A stretch of DNA of 64,000 nt, taken from the NCBI RefSeq assembly GCF_000802185.1, contig NZ_KN676113.1, positions 2,543,011 to 2,607,010 of the forward strand, written 5' to 3'. Both the position numbers and the translations under genes were made by a program. The DNA comes from Belnapia sp. F-4-1 (GTDB lineage Bacteria > Pseudomonadota > Alphaproteobacteria > Acetobacterales > Acetobacteraceae). The notes under the pieces were generated by a model. It did not search any database. It saw only the letters and a list, made by a program, of their open reading frames with translations, and was not told where the DNA came from. Positions 34,173 to 42,227 of this stretch are shown piece after piece (position 1 is the stretch's first letter; every line of letters begins with the position of its first letter).

Positions 34173-35681
34173 TCAAAAGGCGTTGCGCATCCGTGCGACG
34201 GCCAGCAGCGTCCGAACCAGGATGGTGAAATCGAGCCAGGGCGACCAGGTCTCGATATATTCGAGGTCGCTCTCGACCCGGCGGAGCAGCTTCTCCTCCG
34301 TCTCGGTCGGGCCCCGCCAGCCGCGGACCTGAGCGAGGCCGGTGAGGCCTGGCTTCACCCGGTGCCGCGCGGCATAGCGGGCGGCGACCTCCTCGAAGGG
34401 CCTCCCGCCGGCGCGGGTGCCCGGCGCATGCGGCCGGGGGCCGATAAAGGACATGTCGCCGCGGAGGATGTTGAAGAGCTGCGGCAACTCGTCGAGCGAG
34501 GTGCGGCGCAGGATGGCACCCACCCGCGTGACCCGCTTGTCGCCGAGCGAGACCTGGCGGGCGACGGTATAGTCCGCCGCCTCGTGGTACATCGTGCGGA
34601 ACTTCAGCACGTAGAAGGGCTGGTTGTTGAAGCCGGTGCGGCGCTGGCGAAACAGCACCGGGCCTGGGCTGTCGAGCCGCACCGCGAGGGCGATGAGCGC
34701 CATCGGCACGGCGGCAACGGCCAGCGCCAGCGCGGCCAGTACGTAGTCCTCCACCATTTTGACCACGGCGCCCCAGCCGCTGATCGGCCGGTCGGCCAGG
34801 CGGAGCAGGCGCAGCCGCTCGCCCTCCGGCGCGGTGCCGAGGCTGCGATAAGCCATGAGGTCCGGAGCGAGGCGGACATCGACCGGGTAGTCGCCGAAAT
34901 GCCGCAGCAGGTTCTGCAGCCGGGATTCCGCCGCCCAGGGGAGGGCGAGGATCACCTGATCCACCTCGCCGCGGCGGATCATGGCGTTCAGCGCCTCGAG
35001 CGAGCCGAGATAGGGCAGGCCGTTGCGCAGCCCGCCGACCTGGTGGGTGCGACGGTCATCGACCAGGCCGACCAGCTCCAGGCTGCGGTCCGGCCGGCCG
35101 CCAAGGGCGGCGACCAGGCGCGCGGCCTGGGGCCCGTCACCGACCACCACGGCGCGTTGCCGGGTGCGCTCCGCCGCGGCGCGAAGGGCGACGGCGGCCG
35201 CCATCCGCGCGGCGAGCACCGGCGGCATGGCAATGACGAGCCAGAGCAGCGCCAGGCCAGGCGCGAAATTGCCGCGGGCGCCGAGCGCCTGCGCCGCCAA
35301 ACCCATGCCGCCGATCCCGAGGACCAGTCCGGCGAGGGCGCCGAGCCCGGCCCGCTTGCCGCCGAAGAGCGCGGCATGGCCGTAGCCGCCGGCCGCGGCG
35401 ATCAGGCAGGGCACCAGCAGCGCGACGAAGCCGATCAGCCGCAGCGCCGGCCCCTCGGCCGGCTCCAGCGGCAGCGCCTGCACGGCGAGGCCGGTGGCGG
35501 CGAGGCACAGCGCGTCCAGCATCGCCACGGCCAATGCCAGCAGTGCCGGCGGCAACGGCGAACCGATCGCCCAGCGCTCGCGGCGCGCACCGCCGCGGAG
35601 GCCGACCCAGCCGGCCTCCGCCACTGCGGTCAGCAGCCGGCTGTCGCCGGTGCGGTGCTCGGGGGGCATCACGTCCTGCAT
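34173..35681 (-). CDS. undecaprenyl-phosphate sugar phosphotransferase (priming transferase)
   Basis: A 502-residue polyisoprenyl-phosphate hexose-1-phosphate transferase of the WbaP/WcaJ type, which starts the repeat unit on undecaprenyl phosphate. Four hydrophobic segments at the N-terminus are followed by a CoA-binding-like Rossmann domain ('AVVVGDGPQAARLV', 'LVGLVDDRR') and, after another membrane helix, the catalytic domain: 'FRQRRTGFNNQPFYVLKFRT', 'TSLDELPQLFNILRGDMSFI', 'GPRP', 'KPGLTGLAQV'. The start at 35681 ('MQDVMPPE') is chosen because the open frame upstream is antisense or shadow to gtrA. Confidence 0.93.
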   Translation of the reverse strand: MQDVMPPEHRTGDSRLLTAVAEAGWVGLRGGARRERWAIGSPLPPALLALAVAMLDALCLAATGLAVQALPLEPAEGPALRLIGFVALLVPCLIAAAGGYGHAALFGGKRAGLGALAGLVLGIGGMGLAAQALGARGNFAPGLALLWLVIAMPPVLAARMAAAVALRAAAERTRQRAVVVGDGPQAARLVAALGGRPDRSLELVGLVDDRRTHQVGGLRNGLPYLGSLEALNAMIRRGEVDQVILALPWAAESRLQNLLRHFGDYPVDVRLAPDLMAYRSLGTAPEGERLRLLRLADRPISGWGAVVKMVEDYVLAALALAVAAVPMALIALAVRLDSPGPVLFRQRRTGFNNQPFYVLKFRTMYHEAADYTVARQVSLGDKRVTRVGAILRRTSLDELPQLFNILRGDMSFIGPRPHAPGTRAGGRPFEEVAARYAARHRVKPGLTGLAQVRGWRGPTETEEKLLRRVESDLEYIETWSPWLDFTILVRTLLAVARMRNAF

Positions 35682-35743
35682 GCTGACCGCCCAGGGCTGG
35701 GGTTGAGGCTCTCGATTGCGATGGGCATGGCTCCCGCTGGCCT

Positions 35744-36226
35744 TCACGCTCTGGAGGAACGGGGGTCGGCCCCGGCGGCACCGAAAACGAAGCGCCGGGA
35801 CATGAGAAAGTTGGCGGCAAGACCGGCGAGCGAGCCAGCCGCGACACCAATCACGGGATGGGCCGCGACCAGCGGAACTCCGGCGACCAGCGCCGCGTAG
35901 GTTCCGTAGTTGCACAGGAAGCCGAGCACATTCACGAGCAGAAAGAGCAACCATTGCCGACCAAGCCCGCCTTCCCGCCGAGATGCGCGAAAGGTCCATG
36001 CCCGGTTTAACGCAAAAGTTGTGGTGGCGGCGGCAAGATAGGAAAGCACACGCCCCAGCCAAGGACCGGTGCCGAGCGCGATGCCGGCCGTCAACACACC
36101 CGCATCGACGATAAAGCCGGCCACGCCGACCGTGCCGAAGCGCAACAGCTCGCCCAGCATGCCGCCACCGTTGCGGGTGGCGAAGGAGGCAGCGGCAAGA
36201 TCGGGACCGGTGAGGGAAGAATTCAT
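35744..36226 (-). CDS. GtrA-family membrane protein
   Basis: A 160-residue protein with four hydrophobic helices: 'LLRFGTVGVAGFIVDAGVL' first, 'LSYLAAATTTFALNRAWTF' second with the conserved N-R-x-W-T-F, and 'AAGSLAGLAANFLMSRRFVF' last. GtrA proteins are thought to flip polyprenyl-phosphate sugars made by GtrB-like GT2 enzymes; one is at 33079. It is the first gene of the minus-strand group 36226-31523 and is separated from the priming transferase by 62 bases. Confidence 0.92.
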   Translation of the reverse strand: MNSSLTGPDLAAASFATRNGGGMLGELLRFGTVGVAGFIVDAGVLTAGIALGTGPWLGRVLSYLAAATTTFALNRAWTFRASRREGGLGRQWLLFLLVNVLGFLCNYGTYAALVAGVPLVAAHPVIGVAAGSLAGLAANFLMSRRFVFGAAGADPRSSRA

Positions 36227-36432
36227 TCAAAGCATCCTGTATGCAGCAAGGAATACGCGTCCTCGCCTGCTGCGACAAACCACGGCGCGGTGACAACCGC
36301 TCACCCAGGGCGCGAAACCGCCGCTTCCGCTGTCACGTTCCACGGCGCAGGCGCCACGGAAATCCACACGCCAATAGTCCAGTTCGATCCGGAAATCTTT
36401 TATCACACAGCAATGAAAAGCTCGCAGGCACA

Positions 36433-37300
36433 ATGATCGAGGACCTTGCCGCGGATGTGGCCGCAATCGGCAGCATCCTGGTCGTCCCGCCGTTCTCGAC
36501 ATCGTCTGGCGGTTGAGCGACATGCGTTTCGCAAGCGTCGCGCGGCAACGGACCGGTGGATCGCCTGCGCCGTCCGTGACGAGATCGTCTTCGACCTCGC
36601 CCCGGCGGCGAGGTTCCCATCGAGTCGACGCTTTGCCATCGGGTGCGCGTGGCGACGACGCGCGTCGTCATCGCCCATCCGGTCTGTTGTTCCCATCACA
36701 CGCCAGCGAGCTGCGGCTTCCGCGGTTACGTTCCCGTGTCGATTGGCGGCGCCGACGGCAGCGTCTTCGGTATGCCCTTCACCATCAACTCGGAGCCGCA
36801 CCGGCTGGAGGTGCGCGAGATCGTTAGGTTGTTCGAGATGTTCGCCGACTTCATCGGGCAGCATCTCACAGCGCTGGAGCGGGCGACGCTGCTCGACGCG
36901 CACCGCGTGGCGGCTCTGCACGAGCAGTTCATCGTGGTGCTTGAGCATGACTTGCGCAACCCGCTCACCGCCATCGACGGCGGGCTGTTGTTCGAGCGAG
37001 AGCACGTCGAGATGTAATGATTTTTGAAATAAATCACGCACAGGTTGTAAGGCGACTGACCGGATCGGATTGGCGAGATTACCCGCCCCCTCGATGCGCC
37101 AGTCCCCTGTGCCTCCAGGCACATGACGCACCTCGTCTCCAGCCTGCTCGGCAACGCACTGCCCCATGGCGCAGCGGACCAGCCGGTGTACGGCTCGGCC
37201 TCTGCATCGCCCAGCAGATCGCCGAGCCGCAAGGCAGCATCGTTGAGGTCACTTCCACCCCGGCGGACACGCGCTTCACCCTGCGGATGCCGTTCCCCAA
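36433..37300 (+). pseudogene. decayed GAF-domain sensor histidine kinase
   Basis: Pieces of one kinase are readable in order but in different frames. 'MIEDLAADVAAIGSILVV' from 36433 is followed by 'VLDIVWRLSDMRFASVAR', 'DRWIACAVRDEIVFDLAP', and then, from 36610 to 37017, the rest of the GAF domain and an H-box 'EHDLRNPLTAIDGG'. A stop at 37015-37017 follows. After about 100 unrelated-looking bases come the N-box region 'MTHLVSSLLGNALPHGAADQ' (from 37123) and, in another frame, the G2 region 'GLCIAQQIAEPQGSIVEVTS'. At least four frameshifts, one stop and loss of the G1 box make it non-functional. It lies just upstream of the binding-protein array. Confidence 0.75.
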
Positions 37301-37368
37301 TAGGGTGCTTCACGGGGACGGGAAAACCGCTACTGTCCCGGCCGTTTCGTTTCCGGGAGAAAGAGCCC

Positions 37369-38976
37369 ATGCATCGTCGCAATCTGCTGGCCGGCGCCGC
37401 GCTGGCCGGCGCCGCGCTGGCCGGCGCCGCTATGCGCCTGCCGGTGCCCGCCCTGGCGCAGCCGGCGGGCAGCCGGGTGCTGCGCTTCATCCCCCAGTCC
37501 GACGTGGCGGTGGTCGACCCCATCGTCACCACCGCCTATGTCACGCGGCACCACGCCTTCCTGATCTATGACACGCTCTATGGCCTGGATGCCGATTTCA
37601 AGCCGCAGCCGCAGATGGCTGAGGGGCACAAGGTGGAGGATGGCGGGCGGCGGGTGACCATCACGCTGCGCCAGGGCCTTGCCTTCCATGACGGGGAGCC
37701 GGTGCGGGCGAGGGACTGCGTCGCCTCGATCAAGCGCTGGGCCCAACGCGACGCGCTCGGCCAGGCGTTGATGGCAGCGACCGACGAGCTGGTCGCTGAT
37801 GACGACCGCAACCTCACCTTCCGCCTCAAGCGGCCCTTTGCCTTGCTCCTCGACGCGCTGGCCAAGCCCTCGACGCCGGTGCCCTTCATGATGCCGGAGC
37901 GTATCGCCTCGCAGGACGCCAACACGCCGATCAAGGAGAATATCGGCTCCGGGCCCTTCCGCTTCAAAGCCGACGAGCGGGTGCCAGGCAGCCTGCTGGT
38001 CTATGAGCGCAACCCGAATTACGTCCCGCGCGAGGCCGGCACGCCGGCCTGGACCTCGGGGCCGAAGCGCGTCAATTTCGACCGTGTCGAATGGCGCGTG
38101 GTCCCCGATGCCTCGACCGCCGCGGCCGCGCTCGGCAACAACGAGGCGGATTGGTGGGAGCAACCGACAGCCGACCTGCTGCCGTTGCTCCGCCGCAACC
38201 GCAACCTGGTCGTCGAGAATTACGACCCGACCGGGCTGATGGCGCTGCTGCGCTTCAACTCCCTGCACCCGCCCTTCAACAACCCTGCGATCCGCCGCGC
38301 CCTGCTCGGCGGCGTCGAGCAGTCCGACTACATGAGCGCCGTCATCGGCACCGACCCGTCCAACTGGCGGGACGGCGTCGGCTGCTTCCCGCCGGGGACG
38401 CCGATGGCCAGCACCGTCGGCCTCGACGCGCTGAAGGGTCCGCGCGACTACGACAAGGTGAAGCGCGACCTCGCCGCCGCCGGCTACAAGGGCGAGAAGA
38501 TCGTGGTGATCGCCGCCTCCGACTTCCCCTCGCTCAACGCCCTTGCCCAGGTGGGGCGCGACATGCTGGTGAAGTCGGGGATGAATGTCGATTACGTCTC
38601 GACCGATTGGGGCAGCGTCGTGCAGCGCCGCGCCAGCCGCGAGCCGGCGGAGAAGGGGGGCTGGAGCGTCTTCTTCACCTTCTTCACCGGGCTCGACTTC
38701 TTCTCGCCGGCGACGCATCTCGGCCTGCGCGGCAACGGGACCAGTGCCTGGTTCGGTTGGCCCACCATGCCGAAGCTCGAAGAGCTGCGCACCGCCTGGC
38801 TCGATGCGCCGGACCTCGCCGCGCAGCAGAAGTTGGCCGCCGAGATCCAGGAGGAGGGGCTGCGCGAGGCGCCCTATCTGCCGCTCGGCCAGTATTTCCA
38901 GCCCTGGTCCTATCGCCGTGGGCTGACGGGCGTGCTCGGGGGGATGCCGCTGTTCTGGAACGCCCAGAAAGCCTGA
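37369..38976 (+). CDS. ABC transporter substrate-binding protein, family 5, paralogue 1
   Basis: A 535-residue periplasmic peptide/nickel/opine-type binding protein (SBP_bac_5), first of six tandem paralogues. The signal 'MHRRNLLAGAALAGAALAGA' is Tat-like and contains a 15-base DNA repeat in nearly three copies. There is no lipobox Cys. Family landmarks: 'RVLRFIPQSD', 'RQGLAFHDGEPVRARDCVAS', 'IGSGPFRF', 'ADWWEQPTADLLP', 'FNSLHPPFNNPAIRRALL' and the C-terminal 'GMPLFWNAQKA'. It is most like paralogue 2 (shared 'TTAYVTR'). The SD-like CCGGGAGA lies 10 bases upstream. No transporter genes lie beside it; the nearest permeases are beyond the sixth paralogue. Confidence 0.94.
   Translation: MHRRNLLAGAALAGAALAGAAMRLPVPALAQPAGSRVLRFIPQSDVAVVDPIVTTAYVTRHHAFLIYDTLYGLDADFKPQPQMAEGHKVEDGGRRVTITLRQGLAFHDGEPVRARDCVASIKRWAQRDALGQALMAATDELVADDDRNLTFRLKRPFALLLDALAKPSTPVPFMMPERIASQDANTPIKENIGSGPFRFKADERVPGSLLVYERNPNYVPREAGTPAWTSGPKRVNFDRVEWRVVPDASTAAAALGNNEADWWEQPTADLLPLLRRNRNLVVENYDPTGLMALLRFNSLHPPFNNPAIRRALLGGVEQSDYMSAVIGTDPSNWRDGVGCFPPGTPMASTVGLDALKGPRDYDKVKRDLAAAGYKGEKIVVIAASDFPSLNALAQVGRDMLVKSGMNVDYVSTDWGSVVQRRASREPAEKGGWSVFFTFFTGLDFFSPATHLGLRGNGTSAWFGWPTMPKLEELRTAWLDAPDLAAQQKLAAEIQEEGLREAPYLPLGQYFQPWSYRRGLTGVLGGMPLFWNAQKA
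37387..37430 (+). repeat. 15-bp tandem repeat in signal-peptide coding region
   Basis: The unit CTGGCCGGCGCCGCG occurs in three consecutive copies (the last lacks one base identity), coding for repeated Leu-Ala-Gly-Ala-Ala. It lies in the hydrophobic core of the signal peptide of binding protein 1. Slippage would lengthen or shorten the signal by five residues without changing frame. Confidence 0.85.
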
Positions 38977-38988
38977 TCCCACCCGCTT

Positions 38989-39008
38989 GCGGATCGGCGG
39001 CGATCCGC
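38989..39008 (+). repeat. perfect intercistronic hairpin
   Basis: GCGGATCG, loop GCGG, then CGATCCGC: an eight-base perfect stem with a four-base loop between binding-protein genes 1 and 2. No T-run follows, so it is more likely an mRNA-stabilising or processing element than an intrinsic terminator. Confidence 0.6.
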
Positions 39009-39057
39009 GCTTCACTCCCCGGAACGGCCGGCTCGACCGGCTTCCGGGGAGACCACG

Positions 39058-40635
39058 ATGAATCGACGCACCCTGCTGGGCGCTGCCGCGGCAGCGCCCC
39101 TTTCCCGCTTTGCGATCGCCCAGCCGGCCAACAGCCGGGTGCTGCGCTTCATCCCCCAGTCGGATATCGGCACCCTCGACCCGATCACCACGACCGCCTA
39201 CGTCACCCGCAACCATGCCTTCCTGATCTGGGACACGCTCTACGGGCTGGATGCCGAGCTCAAGCCGCAGCCGCAGATGGTCGAGGGGCACCGGGTCGAG
39301 GATGACGGCAGGCGCTGGACGCTGACACTGCGCCCCGGCCTCAAATTCCACGATGGCGAGGCAGTGCGGGCGCGGGATTGCGTGGCCTCGATCAAGCGCT
39401 GGCAGCGGCGCGACCCGCTCGGGCAGGAGCTGGCCGCGCGGACCGATGAGCTGGTGGCGACGGATGACCGCACGATGGTCTTCCGGTTAAAGAAACCCTT
39501 CGCCCTGCTGCCGGACGCGCTCGGCAAGATCGGCTCGCCGACGCCCTTCATGATGCCGGAGCGGCTGGCCAATACTGACGCCTTCCGGCCCATCACCGAG
39601 TTCGTCGGCAGCGGGCCCTTTCGCTTCAAGGCAGATGAGCGTGTGCAGGGCAGCCGCTTCGTTTATGAGCGGTTCGAGGGCTACGTGCCGCGCGAGGGCA
39701 CGCCTTCCTGGACCGCCGGTCCGAAGCGCGCCTTCTTCGACCGCGTCGAGTGGCGGGTGACGCCGGACAGTGCGACGGCGGCGGCCGCGCTGCAATCGGG
39801 GGAGGTCGATTGGTGGGAGAACCCGCCGAACGACCTGGTGCCGCCGCTCCGCCGCAACCGCGAGATCACGGTCGATCTGCCGGATCCGGCCGGGCAGCTG
39901 GCATTCGGCCGCTTCAACCACCTGCACCCGCCCTTCAACAACCCGAAGCTGCGCCGCGCCCTGCTCGGCGCGATCAACCAGGCGGATTTCATGACCGCGG
40001 CCTTCGGCAGCGAGCGGGGCGCCTGGCGGGACAAGGTGGGCTTCTTCCCGGAGGGCACGCCCTTCGCCAGCGATGCCGGCCTCGCCGCCCTGACCAGTCC
40101 GCGCGACCTGGAGAAGGTGAAGCGGGAGGTGGCCGAGAGCGGCTACAAGGGCGAGCCGGTGGTGCTGCTCGGCGCCACCGATTTCCCGATCATCAACGCG
40201 CTGTGCATGGTCGGCGCCGATCTCTTCAAGCAGGTCGGGCTGAACGTCGATTTCGTCGCGTCCGACTGGGGCACGGTCGTGCAGCGGCGCAACAGCCGCG
40301 AGCCGCCGTCGAGGGGCGGGTGGAGCATCTTCTTCACCTATTGGGGCGGCTTCGACACGATCAATCCGGGCGTCAACCAGCCGCTCCGCGGCAACGGCAC
40401 CAATGGCTGGTTCGGCTGGGCGAGCTCCGAGCGGCTGGAGGCGAAGCGCGCGGAATGGTTCGACGCGCCAGACCTCGCCGTGCAGCAGCAGGCGGCGCGG
40501 GAGCAGCAGGCGATCGCCTTCGAGGAGGTGCCGACCCTGCCGCTCGGCCAGTGCTATCCGATGACGGCCTACCGGCGGAGCCTCGTCGATGTCCTGAAAG
40601 GTCCGCCGCTGTTCTGGAATGCGAGGAAGGCCTGA
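39058..40635 (+). CDS. ABC transporter substrate-binding protein, family 5, paralogue 2
   Basis: A 525-residue SBP_bac_5 protein, closest to paralogue 1: 'RVLRFIPQSDIGTLDPI', 'TTAYVTRNHAFLIWDTLYG', 'LKFHDGEAVRARDCVAS', 'VGSGPFRFKADERVQGS' and 'FNHLHPPFNNPKLRRALLG'. The signal 'MNRRTLLGAAAAAPLSRFAIAQ' has the Arg pair of a Tat signal and no lipobox. It follows paralogue 1 after 81 bases that contain a hairpin and a CCGGGGAGA ribosome-binding site like the one before paralogue 1. Paralogue 3 starts two bases after its stop. The ligand is unknown. Confidence 0.94.
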   Translation: MNRRTLLGAAAAAPLSRFAIAQPANSRVLRFIPQSDIGTLDPITTTAYVTRNHAFLIWDTLYGLDAELKPQPQMVEGHRVEDDGRRWTLTLRPGLKFHDGEAVRARDCVASIKRWQRRDPLGQELAARTDELVATDDRTMVFRLKKPFALLPDALGKIGSPTPFMMPERLANTDAFRPITEFVGSGPFRFKADERVQGSRFVYERFEGYVPREGTPSWTAGPKRAFFDRVEWRVTPDSATAAAALQSGEVDWWENPPNDLVPPLRRNREITVDLPDPAGQLAFGRFNHLHPPFNNPKLRRALLGAINQADFMTAAFGSERGAWRDKVGFFPEGTPFASDAGLAALTSPRDLEKVKREVAESGYKGEPVVLLGATDFPIINALCMVGADLFKQVGLNVDFVASDWGTVVQRRNSREPPSRGGWSIFFTYWGGFDTINPGVNQPLRGNGTNGWFGWASSERLEAKRAEWFDAPDLAVQQQAAREQQAIAFEEVPTLPLGQCYPMTAYRRSLVDVLKGPPLFWNARKA

Positions 40636-40637
40636 CC

Positions 40638-42224
40638 ATGCATCGCCGTAGCCTGTTGGCGGGTGCCGCCGCGCTGCCGGCCGCCGCCCTGCCCACCGCC
40701 GCACTGGCCCAGCCCGCCAATGCGCGGGTGCTGAAATTCGTCCCCCAGGCCAACCTCACCAGCCTCGACCCGATCTGGACCACGGCGAACGTCACCCGCA
40801 ACCATGCCTGGCTCGTCTACGACGTGCTCTACGGCATGGATGCGCGCTTCCAGCCGCAGCCGCAGATGGCAGCGGGGCACACGGTGGAGGATGAGGGGCG
40901 CGTCTGGACCTTCACCCTCCGCGACGGCCTTCGCTTCCATGACGGCGAGCCGGTGCGCGCCACGGATTGCGTCGCTAGCCTCCGGCGCTGGATGAAGCGC
41001 AATCCCAATGGGCAGAAGATCGAGCCGCTGGTCGATGAGCTGGTCGCGCTCGACGACCGGCGGCTGCGCTTCCGGCTGAAGCGCGCCTTCCCGCGGCTGC
41101 TCGCCTCGCTCGCCAACCCGTCCAACCCGGCGGCCTTCATCATGCCGGAGCGGATCGCCCGGACCGATCCGTTCCAGCAGATCCGGGAGACAGTGGGGAG
41201 CGGGCCCTTCCGCTTCCTGCCGCGCGAGTACAATTCCGGCAGCTTCGTCGCCTATGAGCGCAACCCGGACTACCAGCCGGTTTCCTCCGGCGCGGTGAGC
41301 CTCACGGCGGGGCCCAAGGTCGCGCATTTCGACCGGATCGAGTGGCACATCATCACCGATGCGGCGACGGCGGCGGCGGCGTTGCAGGCCGGCGAGATCG
41401 ACTGGTACGAGCAGCCGCCGCCCGAGATCCAGCAGCTCTTCCGCCGCAACCGGCAGATCGTGGTGGAGCCGATCGACATCCTGCCGAACCCGGCGATCCT
41501 CCGCTTCAACCACCTGCATCCGCCCTTCAACGACAGGAAGATCCGCCAGGCGCTGCTGCCGGCGGTGGACCAGACGGACTACATGACGGCGATCGTCGGG
41601 CCGGACCCGGCGGGCTTCTCCAGCATGGGCATCTTCACGCCCGGCACGCCGCTGGCCAATGACGCGGGGATGGGGGCGCTGCTCGGCCCGCGCAGCATCG
41701 ACCGGTCGAAGGCGCTTCTAAAGGAGGCGGGCTATGCCAACCAGCCGATCCGCCTCATCGGCCCGACCGACATCCTGGCGCCGGCGGCCCTGACGCAGGT
41801 CGCGGTGGACATGTTCCGCAAGCTGGAGGTGAACCTCGACTTCGTGCTGACCGACTGGGGCAGCGTCATCCAGCGCCGTGCCAGCCGGGAGCCGGTGGAG
41901 AAGGGCGGGTGGAGCACCTTCCTCACCGCATTCTCGTCCTTCGAATTCGCCGACCCGGCGGGCAATTTCCCGCTGCGGGGCAATGGCGCGGCGGCCTGGT
42001 TCGGCTGGCCGACCATCCCGCGGCTGGAGGAGCTGCGGGATGCCTGGTTCGACGCGCCGGACATCGAGGCGCAGCAGAGGCTGGCACGGGAGATTCAGCT
42101 GACGGCGCTCGACGAGGTGCCCTACATTCCGGTCGGGGCCTATCTCTCGATGACCTCGCTCCGGCGCAACCTTTCGGGCCGTGTGCCGGGCTTTGCGCTG
42201 TTCTGGAACCTGAAGCGGAGCTAG
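40638..42224 (+). CDS. ABC transporter substrate-binding protein, family 5, paralogue 3
   Basis: A 528-residue SBP_bac_5 protein: 'RVLKFVPQANLTSLDPIW', 'LRFHDGEPVRATDCVAS', 'VGSGPFRFLPREY', 'EIDWYEQPPPEIQQLF' (Trp-Tyr where paralogues 1, 2, 5 and 6 have Trp-Trp), 'FNHLHPPFNDRKIRQALLP'. The 'ANLTSLDPxWTTA' segment is shared with paralogue 4, so these two form a pair. Tat-like signal 'MHRRSLLAGAAALPAAALP'. It begins two bases after paralogue 2 and ends three bases before paralogue 4, so all three must be on one transcript. Pocket residues differ from the other copies, suggesting a different ligand. Confidence 0.94.
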   Translation: MHRRSLLAGAAALPAAALPTAALAQPANARVLKFVPQANLTSLDPIWTTANVTRNHAWLVYDVLYGMDARFQPQPQMAAGHTVEDEGRVWTFTLRDGLRFHDGEPVRATDCVASLRRWMKRNPNGQKIEPLVDELVALDDRRLRFRLKRAFPRLLASLANPSNPAAFIMPERIARTDPFQQIRETVGSGPFRFLPREYNSGSFVAYERNPDYQPVSSGAVSLTAGPKVAHFDRIEWHIITDAATAAAALQAGEIDWYEQPPPEIQQLFRRNRQIVVEPIDILPNPAILRFNHLHPPFNDRKIRQALLPAVDQTDYMTAIVGPDPAGFSSMGIFTPGTPLANDAGMGALLGPRSIDRSKALLKEAGYANQPIRLIGPTDILAPAALTQVAVDMFRKLEVNLDFVLTDWGSVIQRRASREPVEKGGWSTFLTAFSSFEFADPAGNFPLRGNGAAAWFGWPTIPRLEELRDAWFDAPDIEAQQRLAREIQLTALDEVPYIPVGAYLSMTSLRRNLSGRVPGFALFWNLKRS

Positions 42225-42227
42225 CCG

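Noticed and set aside
36643-37017. Intact small GAF/histidine-kinase-like gene
   Set aside because: It begins inside a GAF domain and stops right after the H-box; upstream and downstream kinase pieces exist in other frames, so it is a fragment of a pseudogene.
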